Of a stretch of 45,241 bases of DNA, positions 8,734 through 16,956 are shown one piece after another (position 1 is the stretch's first letter; every line of letters begins with the position of its first letter). A model generated the notes under the pieces. It was not told the DNA's origin. It saw only the letters and a program-made list of their open reading frames with translations, and made no database searches. The DNA is from an uncultured Pirellulaceae bacterium (lineage in GTDB: Bacteria > Planctomycetota > Planctomycetia > Pirellulales > Pirellulaceae). The stretch lies in contig CALHPU010000014.1 in assembly GCA_938036435.1 (NCBI GenBank), forward strand, positions 1 through 45,241, in the 5' to 3' direction. Made by a program: the position numbers and the translations under genes.

Positions 8734-9606
8734 ATGGCCACTCCAATCACCAAATTTGACTCGAAAACTCGACCGCGCGTGTTTGTTCTCAGCTCGGTCG
8801 ATCATCGTCCGCATCTGGCCGGCGAAATTGCCAGATTGCGTCAAGTGATTCAACAGCACGTAGACATCGTTGGCGAGGATTCCGACTTTTCAGACTCAAT
8901 CAGCACGGCGGAGACCGATTTTGCGATTGTGCTTGGTGGCGACGGTTCGATTCTTCGCGCGGCAAAGCTGCTGGGAGACAACCAAATACCTGTTCTCGGC
9001 GTGAACCTTGGTAAACTTGGTTTTCTTGCCGACATCCGACCGGCGGCTCTTGCAGCGGCGCTTCAGGCAATTGCAGCGAACAAATACAAATACATCGATC
9101 ATTTGATGCTGAACTTGCAGGTCTTTAGGGGCCAGAAAAAAGTCAGCGAGAATGTAGGCCTCAACGAAGTTGCGATTTTGGGTGGGCCGCCGTTTAATAT
9201 CCAGATGATCGACCTTTATGTCGATGGACAGCTGGCCACTTCCTACAACTGTGACGGGCTGATTATCAGTACGCCGGTGGGTTCAACGGCCCATAACCTC
9301 TCGGCAGGTGGTCCGATTCTTCGAAAAGATCTGCAAGCATTCGTGATATCACCTATTAGTCCGCACACATTGAGCGTGCGTCCGGTGGTCGATTCGGCAG
9401 ATCGAGTTTACGAATTCGTTGTGACGCGTCCAAATGAGTCAACTTCGGTAGTTTTGGATGGTCAAATCATCACGCGTGTGCAATCCACCGACCGCATTCG
9501 AGTGGTTCGTGACAAATCGGTCTTTCAATTGATTGAGGTTACGGACAATAATTACTACTGCACTCTCCGAGAGAAGCTTGGCTGGAACGGCGAGTTTAAA
9601 AAATAA
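8734..9606 (+). CDS. nadK: NAD kinase
   Basis: This 290-residue cytoplasmic enzyme phosphorylates NAD to NADP with ATP or polyphosphate. The hallmark GGDGS motif is at 68-72, NLGKLGFL is at 91-98, and the glycine-rich segment YNCDGLIISTPVGSTAHNLS is at about 171-190. These are the ATP-binding and NAD-binding signatures of the family. The length is usual for bacterial NadK. An AGGAT-type ribosome-binding site lies just before the ATG. It is preceded by acyP and followed closely by a secreted protein gene on the same strand. Confidence 0.96.
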   Translation: MATPITKFDSKTRPRVFVLSSVDHRPHLAGEIARLRQVIQQHVDIVGEDSDFSDSISTAETDFAIVLGGDGSILRAAKLLGDNQIPVLGVNLGKLGFLADIRPAALAAALQAIAANKYKYIDHLMLNLQVFRGQKKVSENVGLNEVAILGGPPFNIQMIDLYVDGQLATSYNCDGLIISTPVGSTAHNLSAGGPILRKDLQAFVISPISPHTLSVRPVVDSADRVYEFVVTRPNESTSVVLDGQIITRVQSTDRIRVVRDKSVFQLIEVTDNNYYCTLREKLGWNGEFKK

Positions 9607-9670
9607 GGTGATGGCTGGGTGAATATGCCCTGCTCCATTTTCACATTTTTCGTAAGGAAGCGAATAGGTG

Positions 9671-10753
9671 ATGGTTCCATTTGTTGTCAAACGCGGCGGA
9701 TACTTGCGCGAGAGAAAAATCTCTGCGATGCTCGTACTCTCTGCTGCTCAAATTCTTACTTTGACCGTGTCGTCTGTTGCATTGGCCCAACAGTCAGCTA
9801 AACCGGTTGATGACTTTGGCTCGAGAGTCAGCGCTGCCACCAATCGGATCGCCGATTCCCTTGGGGCGCGTTCGACTTATGATTTACGGTATCGCCTTGA
9901 AGAGGGGCAGTCGCTTTCGTGGAAAGTCGAGCACGTTACGACTACAAAAACGCAGATCAGCGGCACCACCGAAGAGGCTTCGGCGCGCGTTGAAACGCTC
10001 AGCACTTGGAATGTGACTGACGTCAATAAAAGTAATGGTCAGATGGTTTTTACCAACACCATTGATGCCGTCAAAGCTTGGAAAAAGGTGGGCGAGGAAG
10101 AACCGTCGACCTACGATAGTCGAACAGCAGTAAAAGTCCCCGACGAGTACGCGAGCCTTGCCGAAACGCTCGGCGAGCAGCGATCACGCATTACGATCGA
10201 ACCCAATGGCGAGATTCTCGACCGCCAATCGGAGTACGTTTCTACTGATTTTTCAACCGGCGATGTGACCGTTCCTTTACCGAAGGGGCCAATTGCGATC
10301 AAGCACCGCTGGAACGTGCCGTTGAACTTTCAATCATCCAATGAGAATGGTGCGAAAGTAAATTTGAAGGCTCGTCGGTGCTATGAATTTCGAAAGGTAA
10401 AAGATGGAAAGGCATACATTTCGTTTCGTACGGAGGTTCTTACGCCAATCAAAAGCCACACCGTTCGTTCCAAAATCCTGCAAAAGATGATCAAAGGTAT
10501 GATCGTTTGGGATATGGCCAAAGGACTTCCCGTGCAGAAACACGTTCATTGGGACGAAAAGGTTCAAGCGTACAACGGTGCCGACAGTTTTCTTAAGTAC
10601 GTCGGCCGCATGACGGTCAAATTGGTTGATTCCCGAGAATTAGCCGAGGTCGAGGCGGTTAAGCGCGAGAAGACATTTGTTTCACTTCAGCCGTTGAAAG
10701 TTGCGACGGTGAAACTTCGCTTGCGTAACGAACGACCAGAATTGCGTCGATAA
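9671..10753 (+). CDS. Secreted protein of unknown function
   Basis: This protein of about 360 residues is not a family I recognise. The hydrophobic segment AMLVLSAAQILTLTVSSVALA ends in ALA-QQ, a good signal peptidase site near residue 40, so it is exported. The remainder is rich in beta-strand-like segments and has no membrane helix. A GTG three bases upstream is an alternative start; the AAGGAAG ribosome-binding site at 9654-9660 suits either. It sits 64 bases after nadK, possibly in the same transcript. The pattern of a YRLEEGQSLSWKVEH segment with repeated strands suggests a beta-rich periplasmic domain, but I do not assign a function. Confidence 0.75.
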   Translation: MVPFVVKRGGYLRERKISAMLVLSAAQILTLTVSSVALAQQSAKPVDDFGSRVSAATNRIADSLGARSTYDLRYRLEEGQSLSWKVEHVTTTKTQISGTTEEASARVETLSTWNVTDVNKSNGQMVFTNTIDAVKAWKKVGEEEPSTYDSRTAVKVPDEYASLAETLGEQRSRITIEPNGEILDRQSEYVSTDFSTGDVTVPLPKGPIAIKHRWNVPLNFQSSNENGAKVNLKARRCYEFRKVKDGKAYISFRTEVLTPIKSHTVRSKILQKMIKGMIVWDMAKGLPVQKHVHWDEKVQAYNGADSFLKYVGRMTVKLVDSRELAEVEAVKREKTFVSLQPLKVATVKLRLRNERPELRR

Positions 10754-10796
10754 TAACGGCGATGAAACACCGATTTGTGCTGTTCCAACAAGATAC

Positions 10797-10925
10797 TAGT
10801 GGTCTGTCAACATTTAATTTTAGAGTAGCTGGATTCGCCAGAATTCAGTTCAGCAGCATAAAACCGAAGTCTGGCGACTCCGGCTACGATGACACACTCT
10901 AACTTCCATCCCTGACAAACTACTA
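10797..10925. repeat. MITE-like palindromic element
   Basis: The outer ends TAGTGGTCTGTCA (10797-10809) and TGACAAACTACTA (10913-10925) are imperfect inverted repeats (11 of 13 match). An inner pair at 10825-10846 and 10866-10887 is also inverted and carries the same TTCGCCAGA core as 8258-8320. The element has no coding capacity, so it resembles a miniature inverted-repeat transposable element moved by a transposase encoded elsewhere. Confidence 0.6.
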
Positions 10926-10930
10926 GGATC

Positions 10931-11013
10931 GTTTTGAGTGGCGTAAGCTTCCAGCTTGCGAATCCTATGCAGTAGTATGCTGGCAAGCAGGATGCTTACC
11001 CCACTTTTGAGAC
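10931..11013. repeat. Palindromic GTAAGC repeat
   Basis: The left arm (AGTGGCGTAAGCTTCCAGC) and right arm (GCAGGATGCTTACCCCACT) are imperfect inverted repeats. A single related arm lies at 113-146. It abuts the MITE-like element at 10797-10925. Confidence 0.55.
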
Positions 11014-11186
11014 GCTAGACGCCTCGCTACAAAAGTCTCAGAGCTTTGGTTGTGCTGACAGCAGGCGAGGATTGATCTTGGTCCTATCACGCTTTTTACC
11101 GTACAATTTCGGCACCTTGTCTTGATTGAGTTTACTCAACTGGGCCTGCGAAATTGCAAGGAAGCATTTAATCGCTAGTTGAACGT

Positions 11187-13163
11187 ATGAAAAATCTCCG
11201 TCGAGCGTTATGGATGACGCTCAAGTATCGCTGGTCCCTAGTCGGATCGTTTATTTGCTGTTTGTTCGTGGCTGTCTTGTGGGGCGGCAACTTGGGCGCC
11301 GTCTATCCGTTTGTTGAAATTGTGCTCAAAGGCGATACGCTGCACGAGTGGATCGACAAGCAAGACGATGAAACGCTCTCTGCGATTGCGACCATAGAAG
11401 GCGAGATCAAGACGCTCACCGCCAATGGGCTCAACGAAGAAAATAAGAGTGCGTTAGCTCGGCTGAAATCGAACCTTGGTACCGAGCAAGACAAGCAGTG
11501 GTGGAATGAGGCGTTGCGGCCCTACATCGAGGATTGGGCACCCAACACAGCTTTCCAGACGCTGGCTTGGCTGATGGGGCTGATGTTTATAGGAACGGTT
11601 CTTCGAGGAATCTTTCTGATGGGCAACATGGTTTTGGTCGCGCGTGTCGGGCAGCGCACCGTTCTCGATCTGCAGAATGATGTATTCCGAAACGTCCTGC
11701 AAATGGAGACTTCTGAAATGGAAGTCAAAGGAACGGGCGACTTGATCAGCAGGATTCGCGGCGAGACGTCCGTCGTCGGCCAAGCGATTTCAGTTTTGTT
11801 CGGCAAAACAATTCGCGAACCGATGAAACTTGCGGCGTGCTTGATTGGTGCGGCTTGCGTAAACTGGCGGTTGCTGATTCTGTCGTGTTTGATTTGCCCC
11901 ATCGCGGGTTACCTAATGATCTGGCTGGCCAAAGTCACCAAACGTGCGAACAAAAAGGCGATGGAAGAATCGGCGAAACTGTTAGACAGACTTTATCAAG
12001 CACTCACCTATCAGCGTGTCGTCAAAGCTTTCACGATGGAAAGTGGCGAACGGGAGCGTTTCGAAACCGTGGCCAAGGATGTCTATCGCAAAGCCATGAA
12101 GATCGCGTGGTTCAACTCGTTCTCGCGTATCAATAATGAAGTGCTGGGCGTGACCATGATCAGCCTGTCCGTATTGGCTGGCGGCTATCTAGTGCTCAAC
12201 GGGCAGACCGAGCTGTTTGGGATAAAGATGAGCGCTGCCAAGATGGACTTCGGGCGCGTGATGCTGTTCTTCACATTTCTCATTGGAGTAGCCGATCCTC
12301 TGAGAAAGATGGCCGATGTCTACAACACCATTCAAGGCGGTGTTGTCGCGGCGGACCGCGTTTTTCCACTGATTGACCAGACGCCGGCGGTTCACGATGT
12401 GCAAGAGCCCGTAAAGATTCCCGACGGAAAACTGGAGGTTCAATTCGACAACGTCACGTTCAGCTACAACGAAGATCGACAGATCCTCAATGGGGTTTCC
12501 GCCACGATTCCAGCCGGTTCATCAGTTGCCATTATGGGAAACAATGGTTGCGGCAAGAGTACGCTGATCAACCTTGTGCCACGATTTTACGATGTGGCCG
12601 GAGGCAGCATTAAACTTGGCGGCGTCGATGTTCGCCATTCGAGTCTCCAAGGTTTACGATCTAGAATTGGGTACGTCACGCAACAAACGATGCTGTTCAA
12701 CGACACTATCGCAGAGAACATAGGTTATGGCACGACGACTGCAAGTTCTGCAGCGGTTATCGAGGCTGCGACCAAGGCGCATGCTCATGATTTTATCTTG
12801 CAACTGGAACAGGGGTACGATTCTCAGATCGGCGAGCACGGAGGAAAGCTCTCTGGTGGACAACGCCAGCGATTGTCGCTCGCTCGCGCGATTCTTAAAG
12901 ACCCTGACATCCTGATTCTCGACGAAGCCACTAGTCAAATCGACATCGAAAGCGAAACGCTCATCCACCAGACGTTGGCCACATTCATCAAGGATCGTAC
13001 CACGCTAATCATAACGCACCGCGTCTCAACGTTGGAATTGGTAGATTACATCATGTTGATGAATGAAGGCGAGGTCGTTGATTTTGGAACACACGAAGAA
13101 CTGATGGCGCGATGTGCAGAATATCGTCGAATTCGAAACCTTGATTTCCAAGAGGCCGCCTGA
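11187..13163 (+). CDS. MsbA-like ABC exporter, fused permease and ATPase
   Basis: This 658-residue half-transporter is a clear paralogue of the one at 1526-3520, with the same layout and motifs. These are Walker A GNNGCGKST (about 451-459), the signature LSGGQ (about 554-558), Walker B ILILDEATSQID (about 574-585) and the switch histidine in LIITHRVST. It also has the unusual region of about 100 residues between the first two membrane helices (EWIDKQDDETLSAIATIEGE onward). The stop codon overlaps the start of the next gene by one base (TGATG), so the two are translationally coupled. Because that gene encodes a KdsD-like isomerase of Kdo synthesis, the likely cargo is a lipid A, LPS or capsule intermediate. 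That is inference from context. Confidence 0.9.
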   Translation: MKNLRRALWMTLKYRWSLVGSFICCLFVAVLWGGNLGAVYPFVEIVLKGDTLHEWIDKQDDETLSAIATIEGEIKTLTANGLNEENKSALARLKSNLGTEQDKQWWNEALRPYIEDWAPNTAFQTLAWLMGLMFIGTVLRGIFLMGNMVLVARVGQRTVLDLQNDVFRNVLQMETSEMEVKGTGDLISRIRGETSVVGQAISVLFGKTIREPMKLAACLIGAACVNWRLLILSCLICPIAGYLMIWLAKVTKRANKKAMEESAKLLDRLYQALTYQRVVKAFTMESGERERFETVAKDVYRKAMKIAWFNSFSRINNEVLGVTMISLSVLAGGYLVLNGQTELFGIKMSAAKMDFGRVMLFFTFLIGVADPLRKMADVYNTIQGGVVAADRVFPLIDQTPAVHDVQEPVKIPDGKLEVQFDNVTFSYNEDRQILNGVSATIPAGSSVAIMGNNGCGKSTLINLVPRFYDVAGGSIKLGGVDVRHSSLQGLRSRIGYVTQQTMLFNDTIAENIGYGTTTASSAAVIEAATKAHAHDFILQLEQGYDSQIGEHGGKLSGGQRQRLSLARAILKDPDILILDEATSQIDIESETLIHQTLATFIKDRTTLIITHRVSTLELVDYIMLMNEGEVVDFGTHEELMARCAEYRRIRNLDFQEAA

Positions 13164-14176
13164 TGGGATTGCGTGCCTGGTCACAATATAAAGATCAATC
13201 GACAAGTAACGTTCCGTTTGAACACATCAAACAGGGCCGCGAGATCTTGTTGAGTCAAGCCGAAGCGATCAACGCCGTCGGTAAGAAGATGCCTGCCGAT
13301 TTCCCACTGGCGGTAGAGTTGATCGCCGGTTGCAGCGGCGCGGTGATCGTCGTGGGGATTGGAAAAGCTGGCTGGATTGGTCAGAAGATTAGCGCTTCCC
13401 TAGCCTCCACGGGGACTGCGAGTCATTTTCTGCATCCGTCAGAGGCGATTCATGGTGATCTTGGTCGTGTCAAATCAGACGACGTGGTTTTGATACTCTC
13501 CAACAGTGGCGAGACAGCGGAGATCGTCAACCTGTTGCCGCGTCTTAAAGATCTGGGTGTCAAAACCATCGCAATTACGGCGACAGTTGAATGCCGCCTA
13601 GCTCGTCATGCTGTTGCCGTCTTGGATTTTGGTAAAGTGAAAGAGTCTGGGCATCTTGGTCTCGCTCCTTCGGCCAGCACGACGGTCATGTTAGCCATCG
13701 GTGATGCATTGGCTCTGACGGTGTCACGTTTTAAAGATTTTCGGGCGACAGATTTCGCCAAGTTTCATCCGGGCGGATCTTTGGGACTAAAGTTGTCCAA
13801 CGTTACTGAGGTGATGCGGCCGATTTCGAGCTGTCGGATTGGCTTGGAAACTGACACGGTCCGTCACCTATTCATCAGCCAAGGAGGTGCAAGGCGCCGT
13901 TCGGGGGTGGTGATGCTGATGGGGCAATCGGGAAAACTGACAGGGATTTTTACCGATAGTGATCTCGCGAAACTACTTGAGCGGCAGCAAGATGATCTTT
14001 TCGACGGTCCGGTAAGTTACGTCATGACGACCGAGCCGATCACAATCAGCGCGTCCGAGCGCACCAGTGTCGCAATCGAAATCCTTGCTGCCCGCAACAT
14101 CAGCGAACTGCCGGTGGTTGACTCGCATGGTCGCCCGGTAGGTTTAGTCGATATCACCGACATCGTGAGCCTGTAA
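13163..14176 (+). CDS. kdsD: KpsF/GutQ/KdsD-family arabinose-5-phosphate isomerase
   Basis: This 337-residue protein has an N-terminal SIS domain and two C-terminal CBS domains (about 215-275 and 280-337), the standard layout of D-arabinose-5-phosphate isomerase. That enzyme supplies the first intermediate of Kdo for LPS. Visible motifs are GIGKAGWIGQK (65-75), HPSEAIHGDLG (91-101), SNSGET (113-118), APSASTTVMLAIGDAL (168-183) and FHPGGSLG (201-208). The gene overlaps the upstream ABC exporter gene by one base. The family also includes isomerases for other sugar phosphates, so substrate is inferred from family and the lipid A context. Confidence 0.9.
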   Translation: MGLRAWSQYKDQSTSNVPFEHIKQGREILLSQAEAINAVGKKMPADFPLAVELIAGCSGAVIVVGIGKAGWIGQKISASLASTGTASHFLHPSEAIHGDLGRVKSDDVVLILSNSGETAEIVNLLPRLKDLGVKTIAITATVECRLARHAVAVLDFGKVKESGHLGLAPSASTTVMLAIGDALALTVSRFKDFRATDFAKFHPGGSLGLKLSNVTEVMRPISSCRIGLETDTVRHLFISQGGARRRSGVVMLMGQSGKLTGIFTDSDLAKLLERQQDDLFDGPVSYVMTTEPITISASERTSVAIEILAARNISELPVVDSHGRPVGLVDITDIVSL

Positions 14177-14370
14177 GAGTCGTGTTCGCCTCGAAGCTAA
14201 AGGCGAGTGCTATATCCAGATTAAGTTTGGGCATTGGCGGTTCAGTCCTTAAACCAAAAGAACGCGAGCCCTCCGGTCCCCACCGTAAGTCAATTGGTAT
14301 TTATACCCGACGGCTTGCGCCGTTACGCTTGAAGAGCGAATGGGCAACCCGAAAATTGAAAATGGATGAA

Positions 14371-14886
14371 CTAGTCCTTCATCAGCGCTCGTAGCAACCA
14401 CTGGCGAATCTTTCCAAGCGGCAGCTTTAACCAGATGCGCTCGTGAATGTAGTACAAAATAAATTTTGTGAAGAACTCGACGCCCGCAATGGCTAATGCG
14501 ACGTGATCGAATTTTTCAAGAACGACGCCAGCGATGATGAACGTCATCGAAGTGGCAACAATGCGCCATGAAATCGACTTTTTTAAAGTCCGGCTCTTGT
14601 CCAATCCATCGCCCTTGCGGAAACGTTCCCAAACACGCTCATGGGCGAAGTAAACGGCCAGTTTGACGAAGAACTCAGAAGCCCCAATTTTTAGAGCGTC
14701 ACCGATGGCTGTATCGAAGCTGAACTCTGCTTCGAGCACCCAGATGACGAACACGGCCACCACGATCGTGTCTATGGTCGCGACGATTCTCCACGAGATG
14801 CCTTTGAGCAGGCTCCGTAAAGGCGATTCGCGGCGAAATTGCGGCATGGTAAGAAGTGGGCACAGAAACGGAAGAGACCGTTCCAT
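14371..14886 (-). CDS. Small membrane protein with two DUF2061 repeats
   Basis: This 171-residue protein contains two copies of a DUF2061-type unit. Each begins with a SWRIVAT motif and ends near HERVW or HERIW: residues about 27-90 and about 102-155. Each unit has about two hydrophobic helices, giving a small inner-membrane protein. The two halves are clearly similar to each other, so it arose by internal duplication. Function of DUF2061 is unknown. It lies just downstream of the ABC-2 permease gene on the same strand, 127 bases away, and could share its transcript. Confidence 0.8.
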   Translation of the reverse strand: MERSLPFLCPLLTMPQFRRESPLRSLLKGISWRIVATIDTIVVAVFVIWVLEAEFSFDTAIGDALKIGASEFFVKLAVYFAHERVWERFRKGDGLDKSRTLKKSISWRIVATSMTFIIAGVVLEKFDHVALAIAGVEFFTKFILYYIHERIWLKLPLGKIRQWLLRALMKD

Positions 14887-15012
14887 TTTGACTGCAACGA
14901 CAGAATTTCAAAGTATCGAATTAGTCAATTTGCAAAATTAAACCGTTGCGAGGTCGGTTTTTCCTCCGCGGATAAGCCGACCGGTCCGGCCAAACAACTG
15001 TGCTGTTTCTTC

Positions 15013-16773
15013 CTAAGCCAGATCGCGATCTTCGAAGAAGACAAGCGCTACTAAAGTTGCGATGGTGCCGTAGAGCAGCGTGCCGATGACAATCCAACCC
15101 GTGTACTCTAACGGTACGAAGGTATTAGTGTTGATCGCCGTTTCGACACTGTAGTGATCAAGGACAGGGAAGATAACCGCAAGCAAGTTTCCAAAGGCCA
15201 CGACTGGTTCGAAGCTGGAGAGATTAGAGTTTAGAAACTGCGGCGTGAGGTGTCCCAGCACGTATATCGCAAAGCAAATCAAAAAGTTTGGCAGGGTGCT
15301 CAGGCGTGTCGAGATGGCGACGCTGATTCCGACAAACGTAATGACCTCCAAAAAGTACAGCAGTAACGCCGGCATGACGAAGACTGCCTCGTTGAAGCAC
15401 TGCACCCAATCTTCAACCCTTTTCGAATTCTCACGTCCGTCGTATATCGGCTTGTAGGCGGTGAAGATGACAAACCACAGGCCAACGATTACGAACAGCA
15501 AAAAGATGGCTAGTGAAATTCCAGTGAACTTACCAAGAATGAACTGGCGTCGCCCGACAGGTTTGGAGAGGACGGTCAAGGCAGTGCGCCCTTCAATCTC
15601 TTCAGCAACCGATTTACTGGCCGCCCATATCGCGGTGAAGATCGCCAAAACGCGAATCAGAGTCAGTCCCGAATCTTTGTAGAGCTTGATGTCTTCGCCA
15701 AAGGTGTTGTAAGGAATGAAGATCGACAGGACGACAAACACCATGCCAATGCCCACGACCAGCATGAACAAGGGTTGAGATACCTCAGTTTTAAAAGTTG
15801 AAAGAGCGATTGCAGCCACTTTGGGTGCCAACGCGTAGAACACAAGATACATGAGGTACATCAACACCACACAAGTCGCTGCCGCAGGAATCAGGGCGAC
15901 TTCCGGAATCACCGGCTCTGTGATAACAGATAGTTCAACGTCCGCCGGACCGCTGCCAAGGTTGTTGACGTACAGTTTATTGTATTGCTGTTCTTTAATT
16001 CGTGTGGATTGCTTTGAAATCCGCATTTGGGTGTCGGATCTTTCGATGCCGTAGATGTTTGTTGCGTCCAGATCACCGGTGATCTCCTCTTCGCTTATCT
16101 CTAGCTTCTGATTCGACTTCACGGTGATTGCCGCCAATTCAGCACCATCGAACCAAACTTCAAAAACATCGCCTGAGTGATTGGGATCGCTGGGCGGAAT
16201 GGTCTTCTTGATGGTCGTGGTTCCGACATAAGGCATTCGTCCAAGCGAATGCATCATTTCGGTGGGGTTGTCAACAAACTTGACTATGCCAAACCCATTG
16301 AAAGGAGCCAGTAGAAAACCAAGTAGTGCGAAGATCGTGAACACGATGCAGACCCGATTGATCCACCACAGAAAACTCTCGTTGACGACGCTGGAAATTT
16401 CCCCCGCCATGCGTTTGGAGGTCAGCACCCACGCCGCATATCCAATCAGCAAACACGTCGGCACCACAAACGTCAACGCCAACAAAAAGTTATTGGTCAA
16501 TTCGATCGAGCCGTAGCTGTAGTAGTAAAAGGCCAGATACATCGCGAGGTAGATCGTAGCCAATGTAAGGCTCAATACGTGCCAGCGGCCGGATGATTCT
16601 GTCACCGAATTGAAAAAAGGGACTCTCTGCAGAATGCTCAGCTTAAGCACCATCGCCAATGACAAAACAAAGCCGATCGCGATTCCCACCGAAAGCAGCC
16701 AGACGGGCGTCAGCCAGTAAGTGATTTCCGGTTTTTGGGCTAGGAAAAGGAAGTTGGAGGTCAGGTCAGGCAT
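15013..16773 (-). CDS. ABC-2 type multi-helix membrane permease
   Basis: This 586-residue integral membrane protein has many hydrophobic helices. In the C-terminal half, the segment EEIEGRTALTVLSKPVGRRQFILGKF (described here by its ends) is typical of ABC-2 transporter permeases. In these, a cytoplasmic helix precedes a five- or six-helix bundle. A large extracytoplasmic region of roughly 130 residues lies between the N-terminal helices and the C-terminal bundle. No ATP-binding partner gene is adjacent in this window, which is unusual. The minus-strand neighbour upstream is a prepilin-peptidase-like gene. The transported substrate is unknown. Confidence 0.8.
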   Translation of the reverse strand: MPDLTSNFLFLAQKPEITYWLTPVWLLSVGIAIGFVLSLAMVLKLSILQRVPFFNSVTESSGRWHVLSLTLATIYLAMYLAFYYYSYGSIELTNNFLLALTFVVPTCLLIGYAAWVLTSKRMAGEISSVVNESFLWWINRVCIVFTIFALLGFLLAPFNGFGIVKFVDNPTEMMHSLGRMPYVGTTTIKKTIPPSDPNHSGDVFEVWFDGAELAAITVKSNQKLEISEEEITGDLDATNIYGIERSDTQMRISKQSTRIKEQQYNKLYVNNLGSGPADVELSVITEPVIPEVALIPAAATCVVLMYLMYLVFYALAPKVAAIALSTFKTEVSQPLFMLVVGIGMVFVVLSIFIPYNTFGEDIKLYKDSGLTLIRVLAIFTAIWAASKSVAEEIEGRTALTVLSKPVGRRQFILGKFTGISLAIFLLFVIVGLWFVIFTAYKPIYDGRENSKRVEDWVQCFNEAVFVMPALLLYFLEVITFVGISVAISTRLSTLPNFLICFAIYVLGHLTPQFLNSNLSSFEPVVAFGNLLAVIFPVLDHYSVETAINTNTFVPLEYTGWIVIGTLLYGTIATLVALVFFEDRDLA

Positions 16774-16956
16774 TCGAGTCTTCGTTGATCAGGATTGACT
16801 GTGCTATAGGCCGGTAGACGATTTTGGCAGGGCATGGCCGACGAGAAAATCATTTCCTCGCGCCGTCGATTTCTTTGCTACGGTCATTATGCAAATAAAG
16901 TTCAAGTTGTTCAAAGGGCTAACGGCAATCCGGCAGAAAAACGGCCAAAGACCTAA

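Larger units (their letters stand above)
10754..11186. other. Repeat-rich intergenic region
   Basis: These 433 bases before the second ABC exporter gene contain two separate palindromic elements (10797-10925 and 10931-11013) back to back, with no gene. The promoter for the exporter-isomerase operon is presumably in the last 150 bases, but no clear -35/-10 pair was identified. Confidence 0.5.

Noticed and set aside
14182..14394. 70-codon frame after the isomerase gene
   Set aside because: Repeat-like intergenic sequence with Arg/Ser/Leu-biased translation and no start signal.
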